From CBDBBY01 sp965205055 (lineage in GTDB: Bacteria > Pseudomonadota > Alphaproteobacteria > Rhodobacterales > Rhodobacteraceae), in assembly GCA_965205055.1 (NCBI GenBank), contig OZ242030.1:1550001-1614000 (forward strand): DNA of 64,000 bases, written 5' to 3'. Each line of letters starts with the position of its first letter. Position 1 is the first letter of the stretch. The notes under the pieces were generated by a model, which saw nothing but the letters and a program-made list of their open reading frames with translations, was not told where the DNA came from and did no database searches. Shown piece by piece: positions 36,906-45,615 of the stretch. Position numbers and translations under genes: made by a program.

Positions 36906-37784
36906 GTGCAATTCGAATGCATCGCGGACTGCAAAAATTCGCTCGGCGAGTGCTGCTTCTGGGACCCGCGCGACGAACGGCTTCGGTGGACCGACATTGA
37001 AGGCCGTTCAATCTTTCAATTGAACTCGGACGGAACAGTTGTCGAATTTCCGCTGCCGGATCGTGCAGGTTTCGTTCTTCCGCGCCAGAATTCCGGCTTT
37101 GTTGTAGGATTTGCGAATTGGCTGGCGCTCGCGGATCAGACCTTGGAAAATTTCGAGCGCCTTCATGACATCGAACCAAATCTTCCGGAAACGCGGATCA
37201 ACGATGCGACCGTGGATCCGTTCGGCGGCGTCGTATTCGGCACATTCAACGAAAATCCCGACAAATCGGCACGGCGGCCGAACGCCAGCGTTTATCGGCT
37301 CGCTCCGGACGGTTCGGTCGAGAAACTGTTCGGCGGAATTACCGTGACGAACGGCCTCGAGTTTTCGCTGGACGGGCGAACGATGTATTTCGCCGATACC
37401 GGCGACGGCGTAATTCGCCGCTACAGCGTGGTCGACGGATTTTCGTCCTTGAATGAGATCGAACCGCTCGCCGGCCCGGACATAGCGCCGGGCATGCCGG
37501 ATGGAGCGACTATCGACAGCGAGGGCAACTACTGGAATGCCCGCGTGTGGGGCGGTCGTGTAATCAGCTTGGACCGTTATGGAAACCTCATTCAGAATAT
37601 CGAATTGCCTGTGAAGGGACCTACCTGCGTAGCATTCGGCGGAAATGATCTGAAAGACATCTACGTCACCTCTCTCCGGACAAGGCATTCGGATGCAGAT
37701 CTGCTGAAATCCCCTTTGGCAGGCGGATTGTTCAAGGCCCGGACGGAAATTCCGGGCCGAGCGCAACCGATGTGCCGACTTTGA
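36906..37784 (+). CDS. SMP-30/gluconolactonase/LRE family sugar lactonase-like protein
   Basis: A 292-aa six-bladed beta-propeller hydrolase. Metal and active-site features: an N-terminal LGECCFWDP (Glu ligand), LPETRINDATVDPFGGVVFGT (Asn ligand), TNGLEFSLDGRTMYFADT (Asn ligand) and PDGATIDSEGNYWNARVWGG (Asp ligand). It probably opens a sugar lactone; the adjacent genes give no pathway. The start is GTG 36906 with GAGAG upstream; the open frame extends far upstream through tRNA-Tyr and is not coding there. The 3' end and the following spacer are duplicated at 40051. Confidence 0.85.
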   Translation: MQFECIADCKNSLGECCFWDPRDERLRWTDIEGRSIFQLNSDGTVVEFPLPDRAGFVLPRQNSGFVVGFANWLALADQTLENFERLHDIEPNLPETRINDATVDPFGGVVFGTFNENPDKSARRPNASVYRLAPDGSVEKLFGGITVTNGLEFSLDGRTMYFADTGDGVIRRYSVVDGFSSLNEIEPLAGPDIAPGMPDGATIDSEGNYWNARVWGGRVISLDRYGNLIQNIELPVKGPTCVAFGGNDLKDIYVTSLRTRHSDADLLKSPLAGGLFKARTEIPGRAQPMCRL

Positions 37785-37954
37785 AACGGCGAGTTTTATT
37801 TGGCAAAGGTCGAATGCTCGGATGGTCTTGGCCTCGGCGACTGCGAATCGGCGATGGAGATCGGTTGGTATGAGCCGCCGAGTTTTTCCCGTTCGCCGCT
37901 CCGCTCAGTAAGCGAGCTATTGGATTTTCGGATTGCATGCGGTCCGGAGCGCGC
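37764..37954 (+). repeat. 191-bp direct repeat, left copy (SMP-30 end + rlmB start)
   Basis: Gap-free match to 40051-40241 at an offset of 2287 bp. It covers the last 7 codons of the SMP-30 gene, the spacer and the first 28 codons of rlmB. Confidence 0.9.
37870..37954 (+). pseudogene. Truncated rlmB 5' end
   Basis: ATG 37870 corresponds exactly to the rlmB start at 40157 and reads MSRRVFPVRRSAQ, a stop, then ASYWIFGLHAVRSA. It is cut at 37954, where ISKra4 transposase sequence begins. Confidence 0.8.
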
Positions 37955-38250
37955 GATGGTCCGAAGCGGTCGCGGCCTGCATCCGCACCTACGGGGTCAA
38001 CAGGGACCGAATGCGCTGCGATCCCTGCCGGAAGCGCGGCCTGCCGGTCGGATCCGGCATCGTGGAAAGCGCCTGCAAGCGCATCGTCGGGAACCGATTC
38101 AAACAGTCGGGACGCCGTTGGTCGAAAGCGGCCGCCAACGCCGTACCCACCATCAGATGCTGCCTCGAAAACAGCCGCTGGCCCGACTTCCTCGATTGGA
38201 GGGCTTGCCGCGCTGCAGCCGCCTAACCAAAGAAAATGGGATGCACCATT
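37955..38250 (+). pseudogene. ISKra4-family transposase C-terminal fragment
   Basis: The plus strand gives an uninterrupted ISKra4 C-terminus: CRKRGLPVGSGIVESACKR, IVGNRFKQSGRRWSKAAANA and WPDFLDWRACRAAAA then stop at 38226. The element end AAAGAAAATGGGATGCACC follows. All N-terminal parts are missing. From here to 38498 there is no gene. Confidence 0.8.
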
Positions 38251-38498
38251 CGCCACCAAACTCTGCAAGCTGTGGAACAAGGTCGGCCGAGTGTTTCGCA
38301 GACTCGAGGGCTGCCGACGCATCTGCACAAGATTTGAAAAGCTCGACGTGAAGTTTTTGGCTTTCTCGAACTTTGCTCCGATCAGCGAAATGATTCACGA
38401 TTTAGTGTAAACATATGCTGGTAACAGAAACGTCTATCCTCATCAAATGAAGCAGCCGAATTTTAACTGAAACAGTCACGAGAAACCGAGCCCATACA

Positions 38499-39130
38499 AT
38501 GAACTGGATTGCCGAGGATGCTGTTAGCCTTCTGATGTTTCTTGCCCCAGGCCTAGTTGCTGTCGGGATTTTTCGTTCACTTACTTCATATCCACCTCCA
38601 AGCGTGTTTGATCAAGTCGTTCAAGCGCTGATCTTTACGATTATCGTACAGACTGCCTGCGGTGGCATTGTTGAACTGTTCGAAAGGATTTTTGGCGAAA
38701 GTGATGCTTCTTGGACAACACCGTATCCTCCTCACCTTTCGTTCCCGATTGCCGTAGCGTTAGCGGTTCTCCTTGCAGCAACATACGGCAATGATGCCAT
38801 ACATAGGCGCCTCCGTCGCTTACGCATAACTCGCGAAACCTCTTTTCCTTCCGAGTGGTATTCCGCATTTCATCGACACCGAAATTGTTATGTGGTTTTG
38901 CATCTTGTCGATGAGAGATTCGTTTATGGATGGCCAGTGGAGTGGCCCGGCCAACCGGAAAAAATGGGCATTTCAGACTTTCGGAATATACTTGGTTGAC
39001 AACAGATGAAGTGGACGGCGCATTAATTTTATGTCATCCAGAGCAGGATCCTTACCGGGAAAGTATATTGATTCCGGTCTCTGAAGTTGTTATTGTAGAA
39101 TTCATGAAAAGCCTTCCAGAAGATGAATAA
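38499..39130 (+). pseudogene. DUF6338-like protein, frameshifted at an A6 tract
   Basis: ATG 38499 opens MNWIAEDAVSLLMFLAPGL, two N-terminal membrane segments and a third near residue 85 (FPIAVALAVLLAATYG). The soluble domain reads HLVDERFVYGWPVEWPGQPEK and then ends early at 38999. One base later the frame continues NGHFRLSEYTWLTTDE ... ESILIPVSEVVIVEFM to 39130, the typical family ending. The shift is at an A6 run (38959-38964); seven As would restore one 210-aa protein. A proline-rich small ORF follows, as is usual for this family. Confidence 0.65.
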
Positions 39131-39142
39131 CGGAGTTGAAAA

Positions 39143-39283
39143 ATGGTCAAAGCTCCAAATCCGTCTCCCTCCGAGCGAAATCCTCCCGTAAATGAGTTGC
39201 GGAAGGGAGTATCGCCCGAGCCACGGCCCCCATCCAGAAGGCCGCCGCCTCCCCCTGCCCCTCCGCCAAGAAACAAGGGATGA
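39143..39283 (+). CDS. Proline-rich small protein next to DUF6338
   Basis: A 46-aa protein, one third proline, with the pattern MVKAPNPSPSERNPPVNELR followed by KGVSPEP and a run of Arg/Pro to KG. ATG 39143 has GGAG 7 nt upstream. Position and composition match the short Pro-rich ORFs that follow DUF6338 membrane proteins. Function unknown; probably an intrinsically disordered partner of the membrane protein. Confidence 0.55.
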   Translation: MVKAPNPSPSERNPPVNELRKGVSPEPRPPSRRPPPPPAPPPRNKG

Positions 39284-39354
39284 TGTAGAAGCAACCCAGC
39301 AATCAAATGCTGGTACTCGGCGGAAGACCGGTGGGGTGGACGTGCTGAACGCCC

Positions 39355-39900
39355 TGTCGGCGTGAAACATCTCCTCCCCCAGGCACAGTTAGACCGCTCT
39401 TCTGCGTTGCGGGGGTCGAATGGAATCTCCGGATTCTCGCTTCCCTGCGTCGGGATCGCGGCTGCGGGAGGCCCCGTTGTAGCCGGTCGGCGATCCCTTG
39501 CGGAGGGCGTGGCTTGGATCAGGTCGGTTGCGTTGCCGCCTGTCCGGCAGCTGGACACTCGATGCCGCAATCTTTCATCATGCGGATCAAGCGCAGGGCA
39601 TTCCCGCACGCCATGATCTCCTAGTGGTCGGTTCCGGGATCCACGTTGGGCTTTCGGCTCTCCACAACCGTATGGATCACGCGGGTCAGCTTGTGGGCGG
39701 TGGCGAAGACGGTCTGCTTGTGGCTCTTCCTCGCCCTGAGGGTGCGGAGGCGGTTGTTTTGGAACATGATCCCGGCCGAACTCTGCCTCGGCTGTCGCAT
39801 GCAGCGCGTCCGTCTCCGAAGATGGACCGCCGGACGCCTAGTCCGTTAAACCTTGCAAACACCCCGTGAATTCCAAATACTTGCATCCTGGGTCCCTCCA
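39355..39900 (-). pseudogene. IS110-like transposase 3' remnant
   Basis: On the minus strand RTLRARKSHKQTVFATAHKL followed by TRVIHTVVES is like the C-terminus of IS110-type transposases, interrupted by stops. The adjoining non-coding end (about 39355-39600) recurs inverted at 61268-61550. From 39900 to 40050 an ISKra4-type end (GAAAATGGGATGCACCCC at 40033-40050) abuts the right copy of the 191-bp repeat. Confidence 0.45.
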
Positions 39901-40050
39901 GTTGTCGAATCTCAACTGGACGCGGCTTGGGTGACCCGCCGCCCCAGCGTCAAGGCGGAGTCGCATCAATGGGTGAATTCAGACACCCTCGAACACAGAA
40001 CCCGGATGAAACGCGAAACCGGAGCAACCCGAAGAAAATGGGATGCACCC

Positions 40051-40241
40051 CAACCGATGTGCCGACTTTGAAACGGCGAGTTCTATCTGGCAAAGGTCAA
40101 ATGCTCGGATGCTCTTGGCCTCGGCGACCGCGAATCGGCGCCGGAGATCGGTTGATATGAACCGCCGAGTTTCTCCCGTTCGCCGCTCCGCTCAGGAAGC
40201 GAGTTATTGGATTTTCGGATTGCATGCAGTCCGAAGCGCGC
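40051..40241 (+). repeat. 191-bp direct repeat, right copy
   Basis: Partner of 37764-37954, leading into the intact rlmB gene. Confidence 0.9.
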
Positions 40242-40942
40242 TGCTGAACGAACGCCGGAAAAAGCGCCGCTTGATCGCGACGAGGAATGCCGGAAACAAA
40301 TTGAAGGACGCGATCAAAACCTCCGGAATGGCTGCGGAGATTGCGGATCCCCGAAGGTTCCCCGTGCCGCTGGACTCCGGTTCCGTTCATCAAGGGGTCG
40401 CTCTGGAAGCTTTTCCTCTCAAGTGGGGCTCGACGCCGGAAATCTGCGGCAAGGCTGGCGAAAATCATCTCGTTCTTGTTCTTGACAGGGTCACCGACCC
40501 GCACAACGTCGGCGCAATACTTCGCAGCGCGGAGGCTTTCGGCGCAAGGGCCGTGATCTCGCCAAGTCGGCATTCGCCCCCGGAGACCGGAGCGCTTGCA
40601 AAGTCGGCGTCCGGCACGCTTGAACGGGTTCCCTACATCAGAATAGGAAACCTCGCGACGGAGTTGACGCTGCTTCGAAACATGGGTTACGCGGTCATCG
40701 GCCTCGATGCGCAAGGCCCGTTGAGCTTGAGCGAAACGCTTCATGCCCATGCCTCCCGGCCGCTGGCGCTCGTTCTGGGATCTGAAGGCGCCGGCTTGAG
40801 GGCGTTGACCAAGGCCAGCTGCGATTGCCTTGCGAACATCTCGGCGGTGCTTGCCGGGTCGATCAATGTTTCGAACGCCGCTGCGATCGCGCTTTACGCG
40901 GCAACAAACAACCGTGCCGCGGCAAGCGCGAAGACGATTTGA
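40157..40942 (+). CDS. rlmB: 23S rRNA (guanosine-2'-O)-methyltransferase RlmB
   Basis: A 261-aa SPOUT methyltransferase. An N-terminal substrate-binding domain (YWIFGLHAVRSALLNERRK) precedes the knot: LVLDRVTDPHNVGAILRSAE (motif 1), LALVLGSEGAGL (motif 2) and SINVSNAAAIALYA (motif 3). In E. coli RlmB methylates G2251 of 23S rRNA. ATG 40157 has GGAG about 10 nt upstream. The same promoter and start occur, truncated, at 37870, so gene and spacer were once directly downstream of the SMP-30 gene. Confidence 0.93.
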   Translation: MNRRVSPVRRSAQEASYWIFGLHAVRSALLNERRKKRRLIATRNAGNKLKDAIKTSGMAAEIADPRRFPVPLDSGSVHQGVALEAFPLKWGSTPEICGKAGENHLVLVLDRVTDPHNVGAILRSAEAFGARAVISPSRHSPPETGALAKSASGTLERVPYIRIGNLATELTLLRNMGYAVIGLDAQGPLSLSETLHAHASRPLALVLGSEGAGLRALTKASCDCLANISAVLAGSINVSNAAAIALYAATNNRAAASAKTI

Positions 40943-41052
40943 GTGAAAGGTCGTTTCGAATTTGCGCAAGTCCGGCGAAGATTCTATGGAACGCATTCCG
41001 CAACCCATTGCCGCATGACAGCATCCGAAAAATGGCATCCGCATCGCAAGAC

Positions 41053-41550
41053 ATGAACAGGGACGAAAATTATTCCGACGAATTTCTTCGGGACTTGCTG
41101 ACCTCGGTCAAGACATTCGCAAGCGTCGGGATTTCCGTAAATCCGGTTCGCCCGTCCTATTTCGTTGGAAGATATCTCAGCTTGAAAGGCTACAGGGTCA
41201 TTCCTGTCAATCCCGCATATTCCGGTCAAACTCTGTTCGGCGAAACGGTCTTGGAGAACCTGAACTCCATCCCGCCTGAAGCGGACATCGACGTGCTGGA
41301 CATCTTCCGCAAACCGGAGGAGGTTCCGGCGCTCGTCGAATGCGCGTTGGAACGGTTTCCCAAGCTGAAGGTCGTTTGGATGCAATATGGCATAAGTCAT
41401 CCGGAGGCAGCCAAGATGGCCCGCGCGCGAGGCGTCGCCGCAATTCAGAACAGGTGTCCAAAGATCGAATACCAGAGGCTGTTTTCGGAACTTCGAATGG
41501 CCGGTCTCAACACCGGAATTATCTCTTCAAGGCTCTTTGAAACAAGTTGA
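41053..41550 (+). CDS. CoA-binding domain protein (YccU-like)
   Basis: A 165-aa Rossmann-fold protein: FLRDLLTSVKTFASVGISVN, PVRPSYFVGRYLSLKGYRVI, PVNPAYSGQTLFGE, then IDVLDIFRKPEEVPALVE and VVWMQYGISHPEAAKMA, ending IQNRCPKIEYQRL. These are the hallmarks of the stand-alone succinyl-CoA-synthetase-like CoA-binding family. In alphaproteobacteria it is often encoded beside O-acetylhomoserine sulfhydrylase; a metY gene lies 4.5 kb downstream across an insertion zone. ATG 41053 matches the family N-terminus; ATG 41032 is an alternative. Confidence 0.9.
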   Translation: MNRDENYSDEFLRDLLTSVKTFASVGISVNPVRPSYFVGRYLSLKGYRVIPVNPAYSGQTLFGETVLENLNSIPPEADIDVLDIFRKPEEVPALVECALERFPKLKVVWMQYGISHPEAAKMARARGVAAIQNRCPKIEYQRLFSELRMAGLNTGIISSRLFETS

Positions 41551-42197
41551 CCAGCGATTCCTCGATTTTTGAGGAATTTATGTCTTGCACATGCTACACG
41601 GAAAGAAATGCAAATTAACTCAAACAGCAATAATTTACTGGCGAGAACGCTCGCTGGATCCAATCCGGGATTTCCTGCGATCAATGGACCGCACTAGTGT
41701 TTGTTCCAATCATTTGAAACCCTCTTTGGTGGGAGTCGATGAGCCGCTCCGGGCTTGCCGTCCATTTGTAGACCTTCGCCTATTTCCCGTTGCGCAGGTC
41801 AATGAAGTCCAGAATCGACGTCTTGACCTGCTCGATGGAATCACGGACGCCGCACCGGAGCCGACGGCGGGTCAACGTCCAGAAGAAGCCCTCTACAACC
41901 TAATTTGAAAGCACGAAGTCGGCGTGAAGTGGAAGATCCAGCGGAGGATACCCAAGGCAGCGGACAGGGTTGTAGTTCCTTGCCGCTTACGACCGCACGT
42001 ATTTGTATACAAAGTAATTTTGCAAATTCAATCCAGCGCAATTACTGGACAAAAATGGATGTTGGGGATGCAAATCAATCCCGTTTCCGAAGGCCGGGAG
42101 CTTCGCGCTGGGCGTGGCTCTTACACTTGGGAAGCAATATGATTGACACTAGCGGAAAATCATTTATCATAATCTGACTTGGTAGTTTTAAGCAAAA
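41551..42197. other. Mobile-zone filler between the CoA-binding gene and Phd antitoxin
   Basis: About 650 bp. The minus strand at 41720-41925 carries a degraded IS630-like C-terminus (TRRRLRCGVRDSIEQVK, ILDFIDLRNGK, stop, KVYKWTASPERLID). The rest is AT-rich with no gene. Confidence 0.4.
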
Positions 42198-42548
42198 ATG
42201 ATTGGATACTCACAATTGCCGGTCGCCAAATTCAAGATAGAAGACGCATGCGCTCAGTTCTCAGAACTGCTTGAGCGTGCTCGCGCTGGCGAGGAAATTC
42301 TGATAACAAAGGATCAAAAGCCCCATGCAAGGCTTTTGCCGCCGGCTTTGCGCACGGAGTGCACCCGTGCAGGAGATGAAGGATCAGCACTCAAAGGCCA
42401 AAAACCAGTTAAAGAACATTGGCCGTCGCCGAAGCGCGGAAAGCGGAAGAAAGCACCGTTGAAACATCTCGACCTACCCGACCTCTTTGATGATGAATAT
42501 CCTAAACAAGCCGTAACTGATACTGGTGAACTTAGCGACAACCGATAA
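42198..42548 (+). CDS. Phd/YefM family antitoxin
   Basis: A 116-aa antitoxin. The N-terminal Phd fold reads VAKFKIEDACAQFSELLERA then RAGEEILITKDQKPHARLLP. The C-terminal neutralisation segment is basic then acidic (KHLDLPDLFDDEYPKQ). ATG 42198. It is followed after 33 bp by a PIN-domain toxin pseudogene, so the operon was a VapBC-type module with a Phd-like antitoxin. Lower GC than flanking housekeeping genes. Confidence 0.8.
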   Translation: MIGYSQLPVAKFKIEDACAQFSELLERARAGEEILITKDQKPHARLLPPALRTECTRAGDEGSALKGQKPVKEHWPSPKRGKRKKAPLKHLDLPDLFDDEYPKQAVTDTGELSDNR

Positions 42549-42581
42549 CTTCACCATCCAGCAAGGCCGAAAGGCCGCATC

Positions 42582-43023
42582 GTGAAACTGCTTCTAAACA
42601 GCCACACCGCATATTGGTGGACTGCGGGCGACGACCGCTCCGCCCGCGCCGAAGAAATGATCCTCGACGACGCGAATGTCGCGTCTAGTCAGTGCAGTTT
42701 CGATCTGCGATCTTGAGTTCAAAATCAAGTACAAGCGCAATCAAGTAGACTTGCGTCCTCAATTACTAATTGAAACACTAAGGGATAATGATGTCGAGGA
42801 ACTATCCGTCACTCATTACCACGCGGAGCATGCTGCTCGTTTCGACTGGGGCCACCGTGACCCCTGGGATCGTCTGGTTGCCGCTCAAGCCATTTTGGAG
42901 GAATGTGTCTTAGTATCGGCCGACATAACTTCGAAAACTCGAAAAACCTTCAATGATCTTATGCGGCTTATTTCGGTTTACCAACGGCTGAAGTCAATTC
43001 TTGCAACTCTTTCCGACGATTGA
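42582..43023 (+). pseudogene. VapC-like PIN-domain toxin, frameshifted and missing a catalytic Asp
   Basis: GTG 42582 opens VKLLLNSHTAYWW, where functional family members have LLLDTH: the first catalytic Asp (position 6) is Asn. The frame breaks at about 42680; the next frame continues SRLVSAVSICDLEFKIK and, near the end, FDWGHRDPWDRLVAAQAI, the conserved RDPxDR motif. Two independent lesions make an inactive toxin. The 3' end overlaps the convergent AAA gene by 56 bp. Confidence 0.75.
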
Positions 43024-43966
43024 TGGACTGCACTAATTCTTTTGTCGAAATTTTCTCTCTCGAACGCAACACTGCTCGTCGAGCGGCATCTGTAGCTGCC
43101 TGTATTACGTCAGAAGCGGACAAGCCGCTGGCATGGCCAACAATTTGGTCCCATTGAACGTCTTTGACATCAAAGGCTAAGAGACGTCGTGACATAGCCA
43201 ATTTTATGGAGTGTGCAGTTGGAAAGTCATAAGGCAATACAATATCAAAGCGTCTAAGGAGTGCCCTGTCGAGGAATTCAGGCAGGTTTGTAGTTGCGAC
43301 GACGATAGATGGACCAGTGTCCTCATCAAGGAACTGAAGAAACGAGTTCAGAATTCTTCGCGCTTCGCCTACATCAGAGGCATTGTCCCTAGATGCCGCT
43401 AGAGCATCAATCTCATCCAGCAGGTATACGCCTCTTTGGGTTTTGATAGCTTCAAATATCGCGCTGAGCTTCGCAGCGGTTTCGCCCATATATTTTGATA
43501 TAAGCCCATGGAGCAAAACTGAATAAAGTGGATATTTCAATTGCCCTGCCAAAGCAGAGGCAGTCATTGTTTTTCCTGTTCCAGACGGTCCAACCAAAAG
43601 CAACTTCTGGCGAGGTGATAATCCACTTTTCTCCAGCATCGTACGTTTGTGAAACTCTGTCACCAGTTGTTTCAGTTCCAAAAAAATGGAATCAGGAAGA
43701 ATAAGGTCGTTTAGTATGGTTTCGGGGTAAGTGGTGCCAATCATTGACCCTAGCTCGCCTCTGGGCCTAGCTATGGGTGTCGATGACCGGAAATTTGTCT
43801 TCGGTGCCTGACCTGCTTCTACCCATTGGCGGAGCTGCTCTGCAAGTCGAGTGTGTCCTTTTTGTTCTTCTGCTACTGCAAGTTGAAGCGCTAAATCGTA
43901 GAAGCGGTCTTCATTCCCCTCTACGTGGCTCTTCAATAGCCCAATGAGTTGCTTTGCGCTGGCCAC
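42968..43966 (-). CDS. AAA family ATPase (Cdc48/FtsH-like core)
   Basis: A 332-aa ATPase. N-terminus ASAKQLIGLLKSHVEGNEDRF (helical), then Walker A VGPSGTGKT, Walker B VYLLDEIDALAA, sensor 1 IVVATTNLPEFLD, arginine finger region LLRRFDIVLPYDFP. I start it at GTG 43966, where AAGGGA lies 7 nt upstream; the open frame extends 68 codons further but enters unrelated repeat-rich sequence. Homologs often sit next to a subtilisin-like protease; none is present, only the VapC relic. Low GC. Role unknown, possibly a defence or proteostasis ATPase separated from its partner. Confidence 0.8.
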   Translation of the reverse strand: MASAKQLIGLLKSHVEGNEDRFYDLALQLAVAEEQKGHTRLAEQLRQWVEAGQAPKTNFRSSTPIARPRGELGSMIGTTYPETILNDLILPDSIFLELKQLVTEFHKRTMLEKSGLSPRQKLLLVGPSGTGKTMTASALAGQLKYPLYSVLLHGLISKYMGETAAKLSAIFEAIKTQRGVYLLDEIDALAASRDNASDVGEARRILNSFLQFLDEDTGPSIVVATTNLPEFLDRALLRRFDIVLPYDFPTAHSIKLAMSRRLLAFDVKDVQWDQIVGHASGLSASDVIQAATDAARRAVLRSREKISTKELVQSINRRKELQELTSAVGKPK

Positions 43967-44161
43967 CGCGAAATCCCTTGAATGCGGAAAGCAGCCTACA
44001 TGAAAACTGTGGAAAGGCGATACCTTCACGGAAACGGAACAAGGCTGATGAACGAAACTGTTGCCCGGAGTCCTTTGTTGTATCGCCTCAATTACCGTGC
44101 ATTCCGACACAATGGGTTGTTTTGTTTGATATGGAGGTATCTCGTGTTTGTCGGAGAGTGA

Positions 44162-44826
44162 TGGGTCCATTGCAACAAAGGTACATGGCGCGACATAAAG
44201 TCAAATTTGATCATTTTCGCGCACAGTCCGTTGCTGATCGGTGACAGCGCGGGCGGTTTTCCGTCGGCTTTTGCACTCAAAGGCCCCGGGGGTGTATCTC
44301 ATGATTCTTGGTTTAGCAGCTGCGGCGCTGCAAGCCCTCCAATCAAGGAAGGGTGCGTTTCATGTTTGCTGGATTGAGTCGGTTCGACGCACTCGCATGT
44401 CGTTCGGCCCAAGTGTTTCAAGGGTGGCGAGAGTGACCAACCAAGAATCATGAGACACACCCAAGGCCCGGCCTGTGCGCGAATCAACGTGCTCGATAAG
44501 TTTGACTTGTCAGACGAAGAACTCCGCGATGCCCTCGATTCCTCCCCCTTGGAGTCGTTTCGTGAAGCACCGCCGATCCCAACAGTTGCCGAGCGCGAAA
44601 AAAGCTGGACACATCAAGTCAATGCCAGTCAGGCTACGGCTGCAAATACCTTTGTTGGACGAACCGAGACCTCTCTTGGCTTCATCGGGCGCGCGCAGGC
44701 AGGGCCGTTGAGTGCAAAAGCCGACGGAAAACCGCCTGCGCTGTCACCGGTCAGCAACGGACTGCGCGCGAAAATGATTGAAGCCGACTTCATGTCGTGC
44801 CATGTACCTTTGCTGCGATGGACCCA
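44162..44826. mobile_element. Palindromic-ended element, locus 1
   Basis: Long inverted repeats of about 125 bp, 44162-44288 and 44700-44826 (outer ends TGGGTCCATTGCAACAAAGG and complement), flank a core of about 220 bp (44472-44699). An independent 173-bp miniature element is inserted between the left arm and the core. The same arms and core occur at 62930-63671 with the core inverted. No transposase is encoded, so it is non-autonomous. Plus-strand sequence continuing to 44962 (LPLTPSERAAVWSAYWRHVE, then stop) looks like the 3' end of a gene cut by the element. Confidence 0.75.
44290..44462. mobile_element. ISKra4-type miniature element inside locus 1
   Basis: 173 bp with near-perfect 24-bp inverted ends (GGGTGTATCTCATGATTCTT / complement of AAGAATCATGAGACACACCC). 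The flanks show a target duplication AAGGCCCGG (left copy with one extra C). Its left part matches the ISKra4 transposase 3' end (CTGCGGCGCTGCAAGCCCTC). Confidence 0.75.
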
Positions 44827-44988
44827 ACTCACGCCCGCGAAGCAAGCTGAAAAACTGCCGCTGACGCCGAGCGAGCGCGCGGCTGTCTGGAGCGCCTATT
44901 GGCGGCATGTCGAGGATGACGGAATCCTTGCCGAAAACATCGCGGTGCGGACGGCCGGTTGAGCAGCGGAATACGGAAGGACGAAACT

Positions 44989-45615
44989 ATGAAATATCTA
45001 GTGATTGGCTGCGTATCGCTTGCTGTGCTTGGTATCGGCTGGGTCTACGTTCTTCGGCATGATTCGGCGATTGGCGCAGGCGCGGATTCGCCGACAGCTA
45101 CGACGGGCTACAGCAAGGATCAAACATTCACTGAGCGGCTTGAGACATTTTCACAGAAGGTGAAAGACAGCGGTCCCGACGCCGGAAACGACGGCGGGGG
45201 CGTCGAGATAGTCAAATGGGAAACGATTGTTGTCGATATCGAACCATGCGAGCGCGCAATCAACAGGCCCGACTACTGCGACAACCCCGTGCTTCATCCC
45301 GAAAAATCAGCGTCACCGATCATCGTAGGAAAGCGAACGCCGCCTGCGAGTCGAAGGGCAACCAAGTCAGACAAGGACGGAACGTCGATAGTCGCTTGCA
45401 AGCGCGCAGTTGAGGACTTGGCAAAGTGGGACTACGATTGGACGGGCGGATGGCTGCAAGACCGCTTTCCGGTCGTTGAGATTTCCGGCGAGCACCTGAT
45501 TCTTGCAGGCAATTCAATCAAGATGCAAAACGGCTTCGGCGCATGGCGTCGCGTTGCCTATGTGTGCATGTACAACGTCGTTACCAAGTTTGCGGTTGCG
45601 GTTGCCGAAGATTGA
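44989..45615 (+). CDS. Hypothetical protein with N-terminal membrane anchor/signal
   Basis: A 208-aa protein starting MKYLVIGCVSLAVLGIGWVY, a single hydrophobic segment consistent with an uncleaved anchor or signal peptide. The exported part has Cys residues in pairs (CERAINRPDYC, CKRAVEDLAK) that could form disulfides and a WDYDWTGGWLQDRFPVVEI segment. ATG 44989 has GGAAGGA 7 nt upstream. It follows a truncated gene end after 26 bp. No family recognised. Confidence 0.6.
   Translation: MKYLVIGCVSLAVLGIGWVYVLRHDSAIGAGADSPTATTGYSKDQTFTERLETFSQKVKDSGPDAGNDGGGVEIVKWETIVVDIEPCERAINRPDYCDNPVLHPEKSASPIIVGKRTPPASRRATKSDKDGTSIVACKRAVEDLAKWDYDWTGGWLQDRFPVVEISGEHLILAGNSIKMQNGFGAWRRVAYVCMYNVVTKFAVAVAED

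Noticed and set aside
44450..44962. 170-codon gene spanning core and arm of the palindromic element
   Set aside because: The frame is made of element core, arm and flanking gene tail; the same core is inverted at locus 2, so it is not a conserved protein unit.
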